Part shown: piece by piece, positions 35,307-44,548 of the stretch | Layout: the number at the start of each line of letters is the position of its first letter | Numbering within the stretch: the stretch's first letter is position 1 | The notes under the pieces: model-generated | Databases searched by the model: none | What the model was told of the DNA's origin: nothing | The model's input: only the letters and a program-made list of their open reading frames with translations | Program-made: the position numbers and the translations under genes | Source of the DNA: CAWFLT01 sp963816795 | GTDB lineage: Bacteria; Acidobacteriota; Vicinamibacteria; Vicinamibacterales; SCN-69-37 | Reading direction: 5' to 3' | Length of the DNA: 64,000 nucleotides | Assembly (NCBI GenBank): GCA_963816795.1 | Contig: CAWFLT010000014.1 | Coordinates: forward strand, 496,001 to 560,000

Positions 35307-37128
35307 CCCCGGCGACGGTGGTCTGCTACACGGCGCAGGGCCACGAAATCCACACCGACCTCGCGTCGCTTCTGACGCCGGATTTACGCGAAATTGCGCG
35401 GCGGGAGGCCAACCAGTGGATCAAGCGCCTGCGCCTGGTGCGCTACGGCGATCAGACGATGCGCGATCGGTTCACGTATCGCGGCGACTCGCTGTGGTGG
35501 TTCACCGAGCTCTACCTGCACAAGATGCGCAAGCTCGACCGCGCCGTGTCGGTGACACTGGCGCTGGAGGCCGCACGTGAACGGCATGGCGCCGCACGGC
35601 TGGCAGTGGAAACCGCGGACCTCGTCACGCGCGACGCCGCCCACGCGTTCGGTCGCGCGCACGGCGTGCCGGTGGAAACGCGCGGCCGCGACATCGAACG
35701 CCGGCGTCACGCGTGGCCGAGCTATCTCGTCGGCCTTTCGGCCACGCTGTCTCGACTGCGCCCGTCGCTGCCGTCACCGCGTCCGGCGCCGGCCGTCGTC
35801 GCCGCCTTCGTGCACAGCGCGTTCTGGCGCGCGGGCGGCGAGAACGGGGCGCATCAGGAGAGTTACATCGGCCCCGTGCTCGATGCCGTGGCGGCGCGTC
35901 TGGCGCCCGGCGATCTCGCCTGCGTCGGCGTCGGACCCCGCCGCAACTTTCGCGCGCGAAAGTGGTGGGATCCGGTGGTCGGATCGAGCACGGTCCATGA
36001 CCTGGTGACGCCGATCGAGCGGCTGGCGCCGCGCGAGCGGCTGGCCTCTTCACTCGACCTGTGGCGACGGCGAAGCACGCTCGCCGAGGAAGTCACGAGC
36101 GGTGACGACATCCGCGCCGCCGGCGTGTTTCGAGGCTGCGACTTGTGGCAGGTGTTGCGCCGGGAGCTCGAGGCGGCGGCGCTCCTCCAGTGGCCCTGGT
36201 CGGCTCGCGCGATGGACGAGGCCGGCGCCGCGATCGATGCCCTCGCGCCGCAGGTCGTGCTGACCTACGCCGAAGCAGGCGGCTGGGGTCGCGCGCTCGT
36301 CCTCGAAGCCCGCCGGCGCGGTATCCGCTCCGTCGGCGTTCAGCACGGCTTCATCTACCGCCACTGGCTGAACTATCTGCACGAGCCCGACGAGCTGGCG
36401 TCGAGCGAGGGCAGCCGCGGCACGCCGATTCCCGACCGGACGCTGGTCTTCGATCGCTACGCGTTTTCACATCTCGCCGGTGGCGGACACTTTCCGCCAG
36501 AGGCATTGACCGTCACCGGCAGCGCCCGCCTCGACGAGCTCTCCGCTCGCGTCGCCGCCTGCCGGCCGGAACGGGCGGCGATTCGGCGCGAGCTTGGCGT
36601 ATCGGCAGAGGGGCGCGTCGTCGTCCTGGCCGCGAAGCACTCGGAAATCCGTCACCAACTGGCCGATCTCGTCGAAGCCGTGGAACACCTGCCGCACGTC
36701 CACCTGGTCATCAAGGTCCATCCGGCCGAGACCGCCGAGGTCTACGGCGACGCCGTGAGGACCGCGACGCAGACGTCGATCGCCGCGACATCGACCGATC
36801 TGGCGCGTCTCCTGGCCGCCGCGGATCTGATCGTCACGATGAACTCGACGGTCGCGGTGGACGGACTCGTGCTCGGGCTGCCGTCGTTGATTGTCGGATT
36901 GCCCAACAACCTGAGTCCGTTCGTCGACGCCGGCGTCATGGCGGGCGCTGACGGCGCGGGGCCGATCCATCAGGCGCTGAAGGCGCTCCTGTATGATCGT
37001 GCGATGCGCGAGGCCTGGTGGCCGCGGCCGGCGACTTCACGCGGCGGTTCGACATGCGCGCCGACGGGCGGTCAGCCGATCGCGCCGCCGACGCGGTGTT
37101 GGCGCTGACGACAGGACACGACAGATGA
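35303..37128 (+). CDS. Capsule-polysaccharide/CDP-glycerol-transferase-like GT-B protein
   Basis: About 608 aa. The C-terminal half has GIRSVGVQHGFIYRHW, GTPIPDRTLVFDRYA, LTVTGSARLDELSA, VVLAAKHSEIRHQLADLVEA, LVIKVHPAET and IVTMNSTVAVDGLVLGLPSLIV, the pattern of KpsS/TagF-like transferases that use a CMP or CDP sugar. The N-terminal 200 residues are unrecognised. A frame disturbance near 37016 (one base missing, or two extra) precedes the true end EVAAAGDF-like tail to TTGHDR at 37128. It is joined in frame to the GT9 gene upstream. ATGA overlap with the epimerase. Confidence 0.7.
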
Positions 37129-38111
37129 GAGCATTGCTCACAGGCGGCGCGGGCTTCGTCGGATCGCATCTGGCCGAGGCGCTGCTCGCGCGCGGGCATC
37201 GAAGTGGCGGTCGTCGACGACCTGTCCACCGGTTCGATGGACAACATCGCGCACCTCAAAGACCAGCCCGGCTTCGAGTACGTGATCGACACGATCATGA
37301 ACGAGCCGCTCACGGCCGAGCTCGTCGACCGCGCCGACGTCGTGTTTCATCTCGCCGCCGCGGTCGGCGTGAAGCTCATTGTCGAAGCGCCGGTGCGGAC
37401 GATCGAGACCAACGTGCACGGCACGGAAGTCGTCCTCAAGCACGCGAGCAAGAAGGGCAAGCTCGTCGTCATCTTCTCGACCTCGGAGGTCTACGGCAAG
37501 AGCACGGACGTCCCGTTCCACGAGGACGCCGATCTGGTGATGGGCCCCACACCCAAACACCGATGGGCGTACGCCTGCAGCAAGGCGATCGACGAGTTCC
37601 TCGCACTGGCCTATCACCGCGAGCGGCGCCTGCCGGTGATCGTCGTGCGGCTGTTCAACACGGTCGGCCCGCGGCAGACCGGACGATACGGCATGGTGAT
37701 CCCCAACTTCGTGCGGCAGGCGCTTGATCGGCGCGCCGATCACCGTCCATGGCGACGGCACGCAGACGCGATCGTTCACCGATGTCAGCGACGTGGTGAC
37801 CGGCCTGATCAAGCTCGTGGCCGAGCCGCGCGCGATCGGCCAGGTCTTCAATCTCGGCAACAACGAGGAGATTTCGATTGGCGCGCTCGCCGAACGCGTG
37901 CGCGTGGCGACGGCGTCATCGTCGGAGATCGTCTGCATCCCCTACGACGAGGCGTATGAAGCCGGTTTCGAGGACATGCCGCGCCGCGTGCCCGACCTGC
38001 GGAAGATCAAGGCCCTGGTCGGCTACGAGCCGACGCTCGCGCTCGACGAGATTCTGCAGTCGCGTCGTCGCCCACACCCGCCTCTCGCTCGAGCCGGCAA
38101 ATCGACGATAA
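37125..38111 (+). CDS. NAD-dependent sugar-nucleotide epimerase/dehydratase, three frameshifts
   Basis: About 327 aa of the extended SDR family. GGAGFVGSHLAEALLARGH is the NAD site, FSTSEVYGKS holds the catalytic Ser/Thr, and YACSK supplies the catalytic Tyr and Lys. VVRLFNTVGPRQTGRYGMVIPNF and VHGDGTQTRSF match UDP-glucuronate decarboxylase and UDP-glucose 4-epimerase relatives. Extra bases are placed near 37197, 37733 and 38060; after the last the protein ends LSLEPANRR. It supplies an activated sugar for the transferases around it; exact substrate unknown. Confidence 0.84.
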
Positions 38112-38112
38112 T
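38107..38112 (+). promoter_or_regulatory. -10-like box directly before a GTG start
   Basis: GATAAT (5/6 match to TATAAT) ends 8 nt before the GTG at 38121. It overlaps the stop of the epimerase gene. With a start site 6-8 nt downstream the mRNA would be nearly leaderless. Confidence 0.45.
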
Positions 38113-38120
38113 CGATCGAG

Positions 38121-39068
38121 GTGAATCTTTCACGCCGCGCGCGTTCCGCCGCCGAACGGCTGCTCCTGGCCAATGCAAAGCCCATCCGTCGCCTGCTGTC
38201 GGCGACCGGGCGCGATCGCGCCGTCCGGCTGCCGGACATCGTCCAGATCGAGAGCACGAATCTCTGCAACGCCAAGTGCGTGTTCTGCCCGCGCGACGAG
38301 ATGCATCGCCGGCAGGGCGTGATGGACATCGATCTCTTCACGAAGATCGTCGACGAGTGCGCGGCGCTCGGCATCACGCACGTGCGCGTGCACAACTACG
38401 GCGAGCCGTTCCTCGATCGGCAACTCGTCGAGAAGGTGCGCTACGCCAAGTCCAAGGGCATCGCCGAAGTGGGCATGATCAGCAACGGCTCGCTGATCAC
38501 CGAGGAGATCGCGCGCGGCATGATCGACGCCGGGCTCGACGCGATCAACATCAGCGTCGACGCCGCCGGCAAGGAGACGTTCGAGCGCACGCGCGTGAAT
38601 CTCAAGTACGACGACGTGATCGGCAACATCCGGACGCTCGCGCGACTGCGCGCGGAGAGCGGCCGCAAGCGCCCGAAGCTGATCCTCTCGTTCGTCCGCC
38701 AGGACAACTCCGCCGACGAGCAGGCCTTCATCAACGAGTGGAGCCAGATCGCCGACAAGGTCCACATCACCGATCTGCACAACTGGGCCGGCACGCTCAA
38801 CGCGCGCTCCGACGTCCGGTATCCCTGCTACCGGCTGTGGCTGACCTTCACCGTCCTCTGGGACGGGCGGGTGTCGCTCTGCTGTGCGGACTTCGACGGC
38901 CGCCACATCCTCGGCGACCTGCGGACCTCGACGATCGCGCAGGTCTGGAATTCGCCGGCCTACCGGGCCGTCCGGAAGCAGCATCTCGACGACGGCGGCC
39001 CCGAAATCTGCCGATCCTGCGACCTCCCCAAGAAGGACTCGCCGCTCTGGATCAAGAAGCTGATGTAA
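38121..39068 (+). CDS. Radical SAM protein with SPASM-like C-terminus
   Basis: A 315-aa protein. The cluster motif is TNLCNAKCVFC (CxxxCxxC) near residue 50. VRVHNYGEPFLDRQLV and MISNGSLITEEIARGMIDAG are typical of the radical SAM barrel, and INISVDAAGKETFERTR marks the SPASM branch. C-terminal cysteines (VSLCCADFDGRHILGDL and EICRSCDLP) would bind an auxiliary cluster. Often found in glycan loci; substrate unknown. Intact, unlike its neighbours. Confidence 0.87.
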   Translation: MNLSRRARSAAERLLLANAKPIRRLLSATGRDRAVRLPDIVQIESTNLCNAKCVFCPRDEMHRRQGVMDIDLFTKIVDECAALGITHVRVHNYGEPFLDRQLVEKVRYAKSKGIAEVGMISNGSLITEEIARGMIDAGLDAINISVDAAGKETFERTRVNLKYDDVIGNIRTLARLRAESGRKRPKLILSFVRQDNSADEQAFINEWSQIADKVHITDLHNWAGTLNARSDVRYPCYRLWLTFTVLWDGRVSLCCADFDGRHILGDLRTSTIAQVWNSPAYRAVRKQHLDDGGPEICRSCDLPKKDSPLWIKKLM

Positions 39069-39145
39069 AGACTCCGGAGTCGTCCGCTCCTTGACGACTC
39101 CGGGAGTCGTCTTTGCAAAGACCTGAAACGACTCCGATGTCTTAT
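39064..39145. repeat. Nested palindromes of the GACNTCGG family
   Basis: GACTCCGGAGTC (39070-39081), ACGACTCC-G-GGAGTCGT (39094-39110) and GTCTTTGCAAAGAC (39108-39121) are perfect palindromes, followed by AAACGACTCCGATGTCTT, which on the minus strand resembles the arms of the elements at 26793 and 52273. Fills the spacer between two plus-strand genes and may act as a terminator. Confidence 0.7.
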
Positions 39146-39148
39146 AAT
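39143..39148 (+). promoter_or_regulatory. -10 box immediately upstream of an ATG
   Basis: A perfect TATAAT ends 5 nt before the ATG at 39154, so transcription would start at or next to the start codon (leaderless). No -35 box is recognisable. Confidence 0.55.
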
Positions 39149-39153
39149 TCACC

Positions 39154-39827
39154 ATGGCCAAGATCCTGACGGCGGCGGGTGTCCTGACCCTGGCGGTCAC
39201 GGCCTTCGCCCCGCTCTCGGCGCAGGCCCCGACGGAGCGCAAACTGCAAGTCACGTTCGACCAGCAGGGCAACGTGACGGTCGTCGCCCAGAACGTGACG
39301 GTTGGCGAGATCCTGGCCGAGTGGGGGCGGCAGGGTGGCACGACCATGGTCAACGCCAATCGCCTGACCGGCGCCCCGATGTCCCGGCTCTACCAGAATC
39401 AGCCCGAGGCCGAGGTCATCGCGTCGCTGCTCCGCCAGGCGGCCGGCTACATCGTCACGCCCCGGCGTGAGGGAGTGCCGGGCGCATCGCGCTTCGAGGT
39501 CGTGCAGATCACGCCGACAACCGTGACGAACAGCACGCTTTCACCCCGGTACCCAGCGCCCCGATGAGCGCGCCGGTGACGACGCCGGGCTCGCCCAACG
39601 ATGAACTGCCGCCGATCATGCCGCCTGGAGCGGCGCCTCCACCTCCGGTGGCGGCCCCACGCCACCGCAGCAGCAGCACGACGACTCCGGCGCCAGGCTA
39701 TCCCGGGAGCGTCGCGGTGCCGGTGGTGCCGATCGTTCCAGTTCCGGGCGGACGCACCGGTGGCGCACCGCCGACCACGCCACCGCCAGGCACCACGGGT
39801 CGCGGCGGCGGAGGCGGCGGCCTCTAA
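39154..39827 (+). CDS. Secreted protein with STN-like domain and Pro-rich tail, frameshifted
   Basis: About 224 aa. A signal peptide (MAKILTAAGVLTLAVTAFAPLSAQA) is followed by a domain KLQVTFDQQGNVTVVAQNVTVGEILAEWGRQ-style segment, similar in pattern to secretin/TonB short N-terminal (STN) domains. One base appears to be missing near 39536. The continuation is a low-complexity tail (AFTPVPSAPMSAPVTTPGSP, then Pro/Gly-rich to RGGGGGGL). The alternative is two overlapping genes with stop at 39567. Role unknown; exported. Confidence 0.6.
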
Positions 39828-39833
39828 CTGACG

Positions 39834-39839
39834 TACAAT
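39834..39839 (+). promoter_or_regulatory. -10-like box 7 nt before an ATG
   Basis: TACAAT (5/6) ends 7 nt before the ATG at 39847. The same box with the same 7-nt spacing precedes the GTG at 44549. Confidence 0.5.
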
Positions 39840-39846
39840 CCGGGCC

Positions 39847-40560
39847 ATGAGCCCGACGTCATCCGTCTCTCGGACGGGTGAATACGCCGAGCGCGGCGAC
39901 TACCATCGCCAACTCTCGACTGACGTGGGAGTTCTATCCCACGTATCTCGCCAAGCTCGAGCACGTCCGCCGCTACCTCTCCGCGCTGCCGGCAGCGGAC
40001 GCGCGTCCTCGACGCCGGATGCGGCGAAGGCGTGCTCGTCGACGAGTTCCACGCTCGGCTGGCGATTGAGGGCGTCGATCCCAACTACAGTTCCGCAGCG
40101 GGTGACCCGCGGATCGCTCGACGCGCTGCCCTATCCGGCGGCGTCGTTCGATCGCGCGCTGTGCCTCGACGTGCTCGAACATCTGACGTTTGCCGAGCAG
40201 CCGAAGGCGCTGGCGGAGCTCTTTCGCGTGATCGCGCCGGGCGGTGAGCTCCTCGTCACCGTGCCCAATCTCGCGCACCTGCAGTCGCGGGTGCACTTCG
40301 CGCTGCGCGGCCGGCTGATTCACACGGCGAATCTGGCCAAGCATCCGGGCGATCGGCCAGCCGCCGAGTATCTCGATCTGGCGCGCGCGTGCGGCTTCCG
40401 GCTGGTCGAGCGCCGCGGCATCTTCCCGACCGTGCCGGTGCTCACGCGCTGGATCCGCCGCGCGCCCGCGCGACTGCTCTGGCTGCATCGGCTGCTGACG
40501 CGGCTGCTGCCCATTCCCGGCTGGTGCTTTCTCAACGTGCTGCGCTTCGAGCGCCCCTGA
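39847..40560 (+). CDS. Class I SAM-dependent methyltransferase, three frameshifts
   Basis: About 236 aa. Segments in successive frames: MSPTSSVSRTGEYAERGDYH, then WEFYPTYLAKLEHVRRYLSAL, then RVLDAGCGEGVLVDEF (SAM-binding motif I) with GVDPNY, then RGSLDALPYPAASFDRALCLDVLEHLTFAEQP and the rest to NVLRFERP. Each step requires removal of one base (about 39915, 40005 and 40105). The C-terminal WIRRAPARLLWLHRLLTRLLPIPGW is basic and hydrophobic, suggesting membrane association. Probably methylates a lipid or glycan. Confidence 0.75.
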   Translation: MSPTSSVSRTGEYAERGDYHRQLSTDVGVLSHVSRQARARPPLPLRAAGSGRASSTPDAAKACSSTSSTLGWRLRASIPTTVPQRVTRGSLDALPYPAASFDRALCLDVLEHLTFAEQPKALAELFRVIAPGGELLVTVPNLAHLQSRVHFALRGRLIHTANLAKHPGDRPAAEYLDLARACGFRLVERRGIFPTVPVLTRWIRRAPARLLWLHRLLTRLLPIPGWCFLNVLRFERP

Positions 40561-40572
40561 CCCGTCACGACC

Positions 40573-42082
40573 TTGCGCGATCGCGTCCGGCATCTGACGA
40601 AAGGCGTGGCGATTTACGGGGCCGGCGATGCCGCCGTCCAGGTCGTCAACTTCCTGCTGCTCCCGCTCTACGTCAAGGGCGGCCTACCTCACCAAAGCAG
40701 GACTACGGCGCGCTCGCGCTCCTCATCGGCCTCGAAGCGATCGCCCGCGTGCTCTCGAAGTGGGGCGTCGACGGCGCGTTCATGCGCTTCTATCACGAGC
40801 GCTCGGCCGACGGCCGCCTGCCGCAGTTGACCAGCACCATCGTCTGGTTTCTGCTCGGCGCGAACCTCGTCGTGTTCGGCGCCGCGCATCGCCGCCGCCG
40901 GCTGGATCGGCGCGGCGCTGTTCGACGACGCGCAGTATGTCGGCGCGCTGCGGCTGATGCTCGTCAACGCGCTGGCTCATGAGCGTCACGTTCGTGCCGT
41001 TCCATCTGATGCGGATGCGCAACGAGGCGGCCACGCTACAGCGGTTTCGTGCTGGCGCGGTCGGTCGGCACGCTGCTGCTGCGGATCGTGTTCGTGATCG
41101 TGCTCGGTCGCGGCGTCGCCGGCATGTATGCAGGCCGACCTCGCGATGACGTTGCTCCTGATGCCGCTGCTCTGGCCGTGGGTGCGGCCCGTCGTCGGTG
41201 CGCTGTTCGCGGTCGACGACCTGCGCGCCGCGTTGCGGTTCGGCCTGCCGCGCGTCCCGCATGGGCTCGCGCAGCAGGCGCTCGAGGCGGGCAACAAGCT
41301 GCTGCTCGGCCGCTTCATTCCGCTCGATCAGCTTGGCGTCTATCAGAACGGCGTGACGCTCGGCACGGGCGTGAGGTTCTTCACCTCGGCCTTCGAGACG
41401 GCGTGGGCGCCGTTCTACTACGACACCGCGCGGCAGCCGGATGCCAAGGAGGTCTTCCGGCGGATGACGACCTACGCGCGTGGCGGCGATCACGCTGCTC
41501 GTCGCGGTCACGATCGCGGTCGCGCACGACGCCATTCTGGTGATGCTCGATCCGGAGTGGATTGCCGCCTCACGCGTCATTCCGTTCATCGCGATCGGCC
41601 TTGGCCTGCAGGGCGTCTATCTCCTGACGTCAATCGGCCTGAACCTGACCAGCCGGACCGAGTTCTATGCCGTGTCGACATTCAGCGCGCTCGCGGTCGG
41701 ACTGGGTCTCGGTGTCTGGCTGATGCCGCGCTACGGCATCACTGGCGCAGCCGTCGCGTTCATGCTGTCGTACGCGACACAGGCGGCCGTCGCGTTCGTG
41801 CTGGCGCGGCGCGTCTATCCGATCGGCTATGAAGTGGGCCGCCTCTCGCGCGTCGTCGTGGCGGGAGCGGTCGCCGCGATGGCGGGCGTCTGGTTGATTC
41901 CGGCAGTGCCGCCGGTCGGCCGGGGCTGCTGCTCCGGGCCGCGCGTGACGGTCGCGGTCTTTGCCGGCGGGCTGGCGGCGACAGGCTTCCTCCGCGCGAC
42001 CGAGCGCGCGTTTGCCGCGGAAATGATTGGCCGGTTCCGCCAGCGGCGCGCGGGCGGCGCGCAGAGCGGCGATGGTCAGTAA
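40573..42082 (+). CDS. Polysaccharide flippase (Wzx/MATE-like), many frameshifts
   Basis: About 500 aa. It begins TTG (40573), reading RHLTKGVAIYGAGDAAVQVVNFLLLPLYVKG, then AYLTKQDYGALALLIGLEAIARV, a flippase signature with the QDYG motif. Later segments include FVPFHLMRMRNEAATL, LRFGLPRVPHGLAQQALEAGNKLLLGRFIPLDQLGVYQNG, and a C-terminal half with about six helices (MAAITLLVAVTIAVAHD onward). At least seven single extra bases are needed. It would move lipid-linked glycan across the inner membrane. Confidence 0.75.
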
Positions 42083-43877
42083 GCACCGCGGCAGCGACGA
42101 GGCGCTCGGCGTCACGATCGCGGTCCTGGCGGTCGTCATCTACCTCGGCGCGCTCTGGACGGGATTCTCGCGGCGACGACTACTTCATCCTGGCGCGGCT
42201 GAAGCATCTCAACGGGCTGGCGGATCCGCTGGCCTACTTCACGTTCGGATTCTTCGATTACTACCGGCCGATCGCGTTTCTGTCGCACGCGATCGACTGG
42301 CAGATCTGGGGACCGCGGCCGGTCGGGTTCCATCTGACGAACGTCGTCCTGCACGCGGCGAATTCCGTCCTCGTGTTTCTGCTTGGACGCCGGTTGACGG
42401 ACAGCAGCGGCGCCTACGTCGCGGCGCTGCTTTTCGCGGTGCACCCGGCGTCGCACGAAGCCGTCTACTGGATGGCGGCGCGGTTCGACCTGCTGGCGAC
42501 GTGCTTCTCGCTGACCGCGGTCCTGCTTGCTCCGGCACGACGGCCGGATCCTTCGCTCGGCAGGCACCGCGGCGTTCGGTCTGGCGCTCCTGTCGAAGGA
42601 ATCGGCGCTGTCCGTCCTGCTCATCGCGCCCGCGTACGACGTCCTGGTCGGCCGCCGCGAGTGGCGCGCGACGATCCGCCGCCTCGTGCCGCTCCTCGGC
42701 GTCGCCGCGCGGCTACGCCCTGCTGCGCAGCCAGAGCGCGAGCCTCGCGGCGGCGGGCGGCGCCGGCAAGCTGCCGAAGTTGCTGATGCTGGCCGCCGGC
42801 ATCGCCGCGCTGTCTGGTTGGCGAGACGGCGCGAGACGGCAGACAGTGCAGCGAGCACGCCGAATGCGATCGGGCGGCGCCGCCGGGCACAATTGCGCTG
42901 CCCGGCACGTCGGTGTTGCTCGCGGGTGCCGCGGCGATGCTGCTGCTGGCGCTGGCGTGGGGTCCAACCAGCGCCTGGACGCAGCGGACGGTCGGCTTCG
43001 CCGCCTATGCGACGTTCTATCTGCTCAGCCCGTCGTCTTCCCGGCGCCGCCGCTCGCGGTCTTCGAGCCGCCGTCGCTCGTTTTCGCGCTGTTCGGCGTG
43101 GCGGCGGTCCTGCTGATTCTCTGGACGCTGCGATCCGGAGTCGCGTGGCTGGAGCGCGTTCCCGCCGGCGCCTTCCTGGCCGTGTTCGTCGCCGCGGCGC
43201 TGCTGCCCGTCTCGTCGATGACTGGCGGCACTCGCTATCTCTATCTCGCGAGCGCGGGCGTCTCCCTCCTCATCGGCGTCGCCGCACGCACCTGGTCGCC
43301 ACGCGCCCGCAGCCGGGGGGTCGCTGTTGCTGGTCATCGTGCTGCTCGGTTTCGTGGGCGCAGATCGAACAGGCCGGCAAGAACTGGCGCTGGGCGTCCA
43401 CGATGACCGACGAACGGGCTCGCGACTCATGTCGCGACGATCTCGAGCCGTGCCGGCAGAAAGAGATCATCCTGCTGACCGCGCCGGTCGGCCTGCGGGG
43501 AACGTACTGCAATTTCTATTGGGACGCCTTCGACGCGACGACCGACTGCCCGCCCGCGTCGTTCCTGACCGTCTTTCGAGTGGTGCGGCATGACGCGGAA
43601 GTGCAGATTCGCGATCGCGGCAACGGCGTGCTCGATCTCCGGGTGCCCGCGATACGCGAATCAACTGGTCGCCTCACGCGACCTGCGCAACTTTGACGTC
43701 AGCATCGCCGCCGGGGATCGCAAGACGATCGAGACGCCCATCGGGACGATCGAGACGTGGCCGCAGGGCACCTCGCCGGACGGACCGGCGCAGATCTTCA
43801 CGCTGACGCTCTCGCCGCAAGCGCAGCAGGCGGGCCTGTTCTACTACAGCGACGGGCGCGTCCATCGGCTGCGATAG
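42072..43877 (+). CDS. GT-C-like multipass membrane protein, many frameshifts
   Basis: About 600 aa. Opens SDEALGVTIAVLAVVIYLGALWTGF; the acidic first loop DDYFILARLKHLNGLADPLAYF with YYRPIAFLSHAIDW and HLTNVVLHAANSVLVFLLGRRL follows. This matches TMTC-like or O-antigen-associated GT-C proteins, with HPASHEAVYWMAARFDLL and LLSKESALSVLLIAPAYDVL. A soluble C-terminal domain contains Cys-rich DSCRDDLEPCRQKE and YCNFYWDAFDATTDCPP. About seven junctions need one base removed; one near 43040 looks like a missing base. Confidence 0.65.
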
Positions 43878-43902
43878 CGGTAGGATGAGGACAGAGGTCT
43901 CA

Positions 43903-44527
43903 ATGACTCAGCCGGTCATCACGTCACGCTCGATCCTGCGGCGCCTGATCGCGCCACTCCTGTTCGCTGCCGCGGTGGCCAGCCCGCTGACCGCCGGCAC
44001 GAGCAGCAGAGCCGCCGCGCGCCTCGGCGGCCCAGACGCAGCCCGAGCGGTTCAGCGCGCTGGCGATTCCGGCACGGGCGGATTATCAGGCCACGACCGT
44101 CGACTTCGTCATCACGCGATGGTCGACGCCAGCCGAGCACGACAAGCTCATGAATGCCCTGGCAGAGCTCGGCCCGAAAGGGTTCGTCAAGGCGCTGTCC
44201 GATCTCCCGCGGGTCGGCGGCTTCGGCGGACCCGGCGCCGCCGGCTATCCGATCCGGTACGCGTCGAAGTCGACGGGACGCGACGGACGCGAGCGCATCA
44301 CCATGGCCACCGACCGCGACGCGGCCTTCTGGGAAGTCGCCAACCGTACCCGCTCGCTCGACTATCCGGTCACCTGGATCGAGATGACGCTGCGTCCGAG
44401 CGGCGAGGGCGACGGTCAGGTCTCGGTGGCCGCCAAGGTGGCGATCGATCGGCCCACGAAGACCATCATCGTGGAGAACTTCGACATCAACCCGGTCCGG
44501 CTGACCGCGGTCAAGCGCCTGAAGTAG
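43903..44527 (+). CDS. Exported protein of unknown function, frameshifted
   Basis: About 207 aa. MTQPVITSRSILRRLIAPLLFAAAVASPL is a signal peptide. The mature part, after an extra base near 44020, reads ERFSALAIPARADYQATTVD, FVITRWSTPAEHDKLMNALAELG, GYPIRYASKS and ends NFDINPVRLTAVKRLK. I recognise the pattern as a small family seen in Acidobacteria but know no function. ATG 43903 is preferred to ATG 43885 because of GAGG 5 nt upstream. Confidence 0.65.
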
Positions 44528-44535
44528 CAGGTCTG

Positions 44536-44541
44536 TACAAT
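44536..44541 (+). promoter_or_regulatory. -10-like box 7 nt before a GTG
   Basis: TACAAT ends 7 nt before the GTG at 44549, the same box and spacing as at 39834. Confidence 0.5.
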
Positions 44542-44548
44542 ACCGGCA

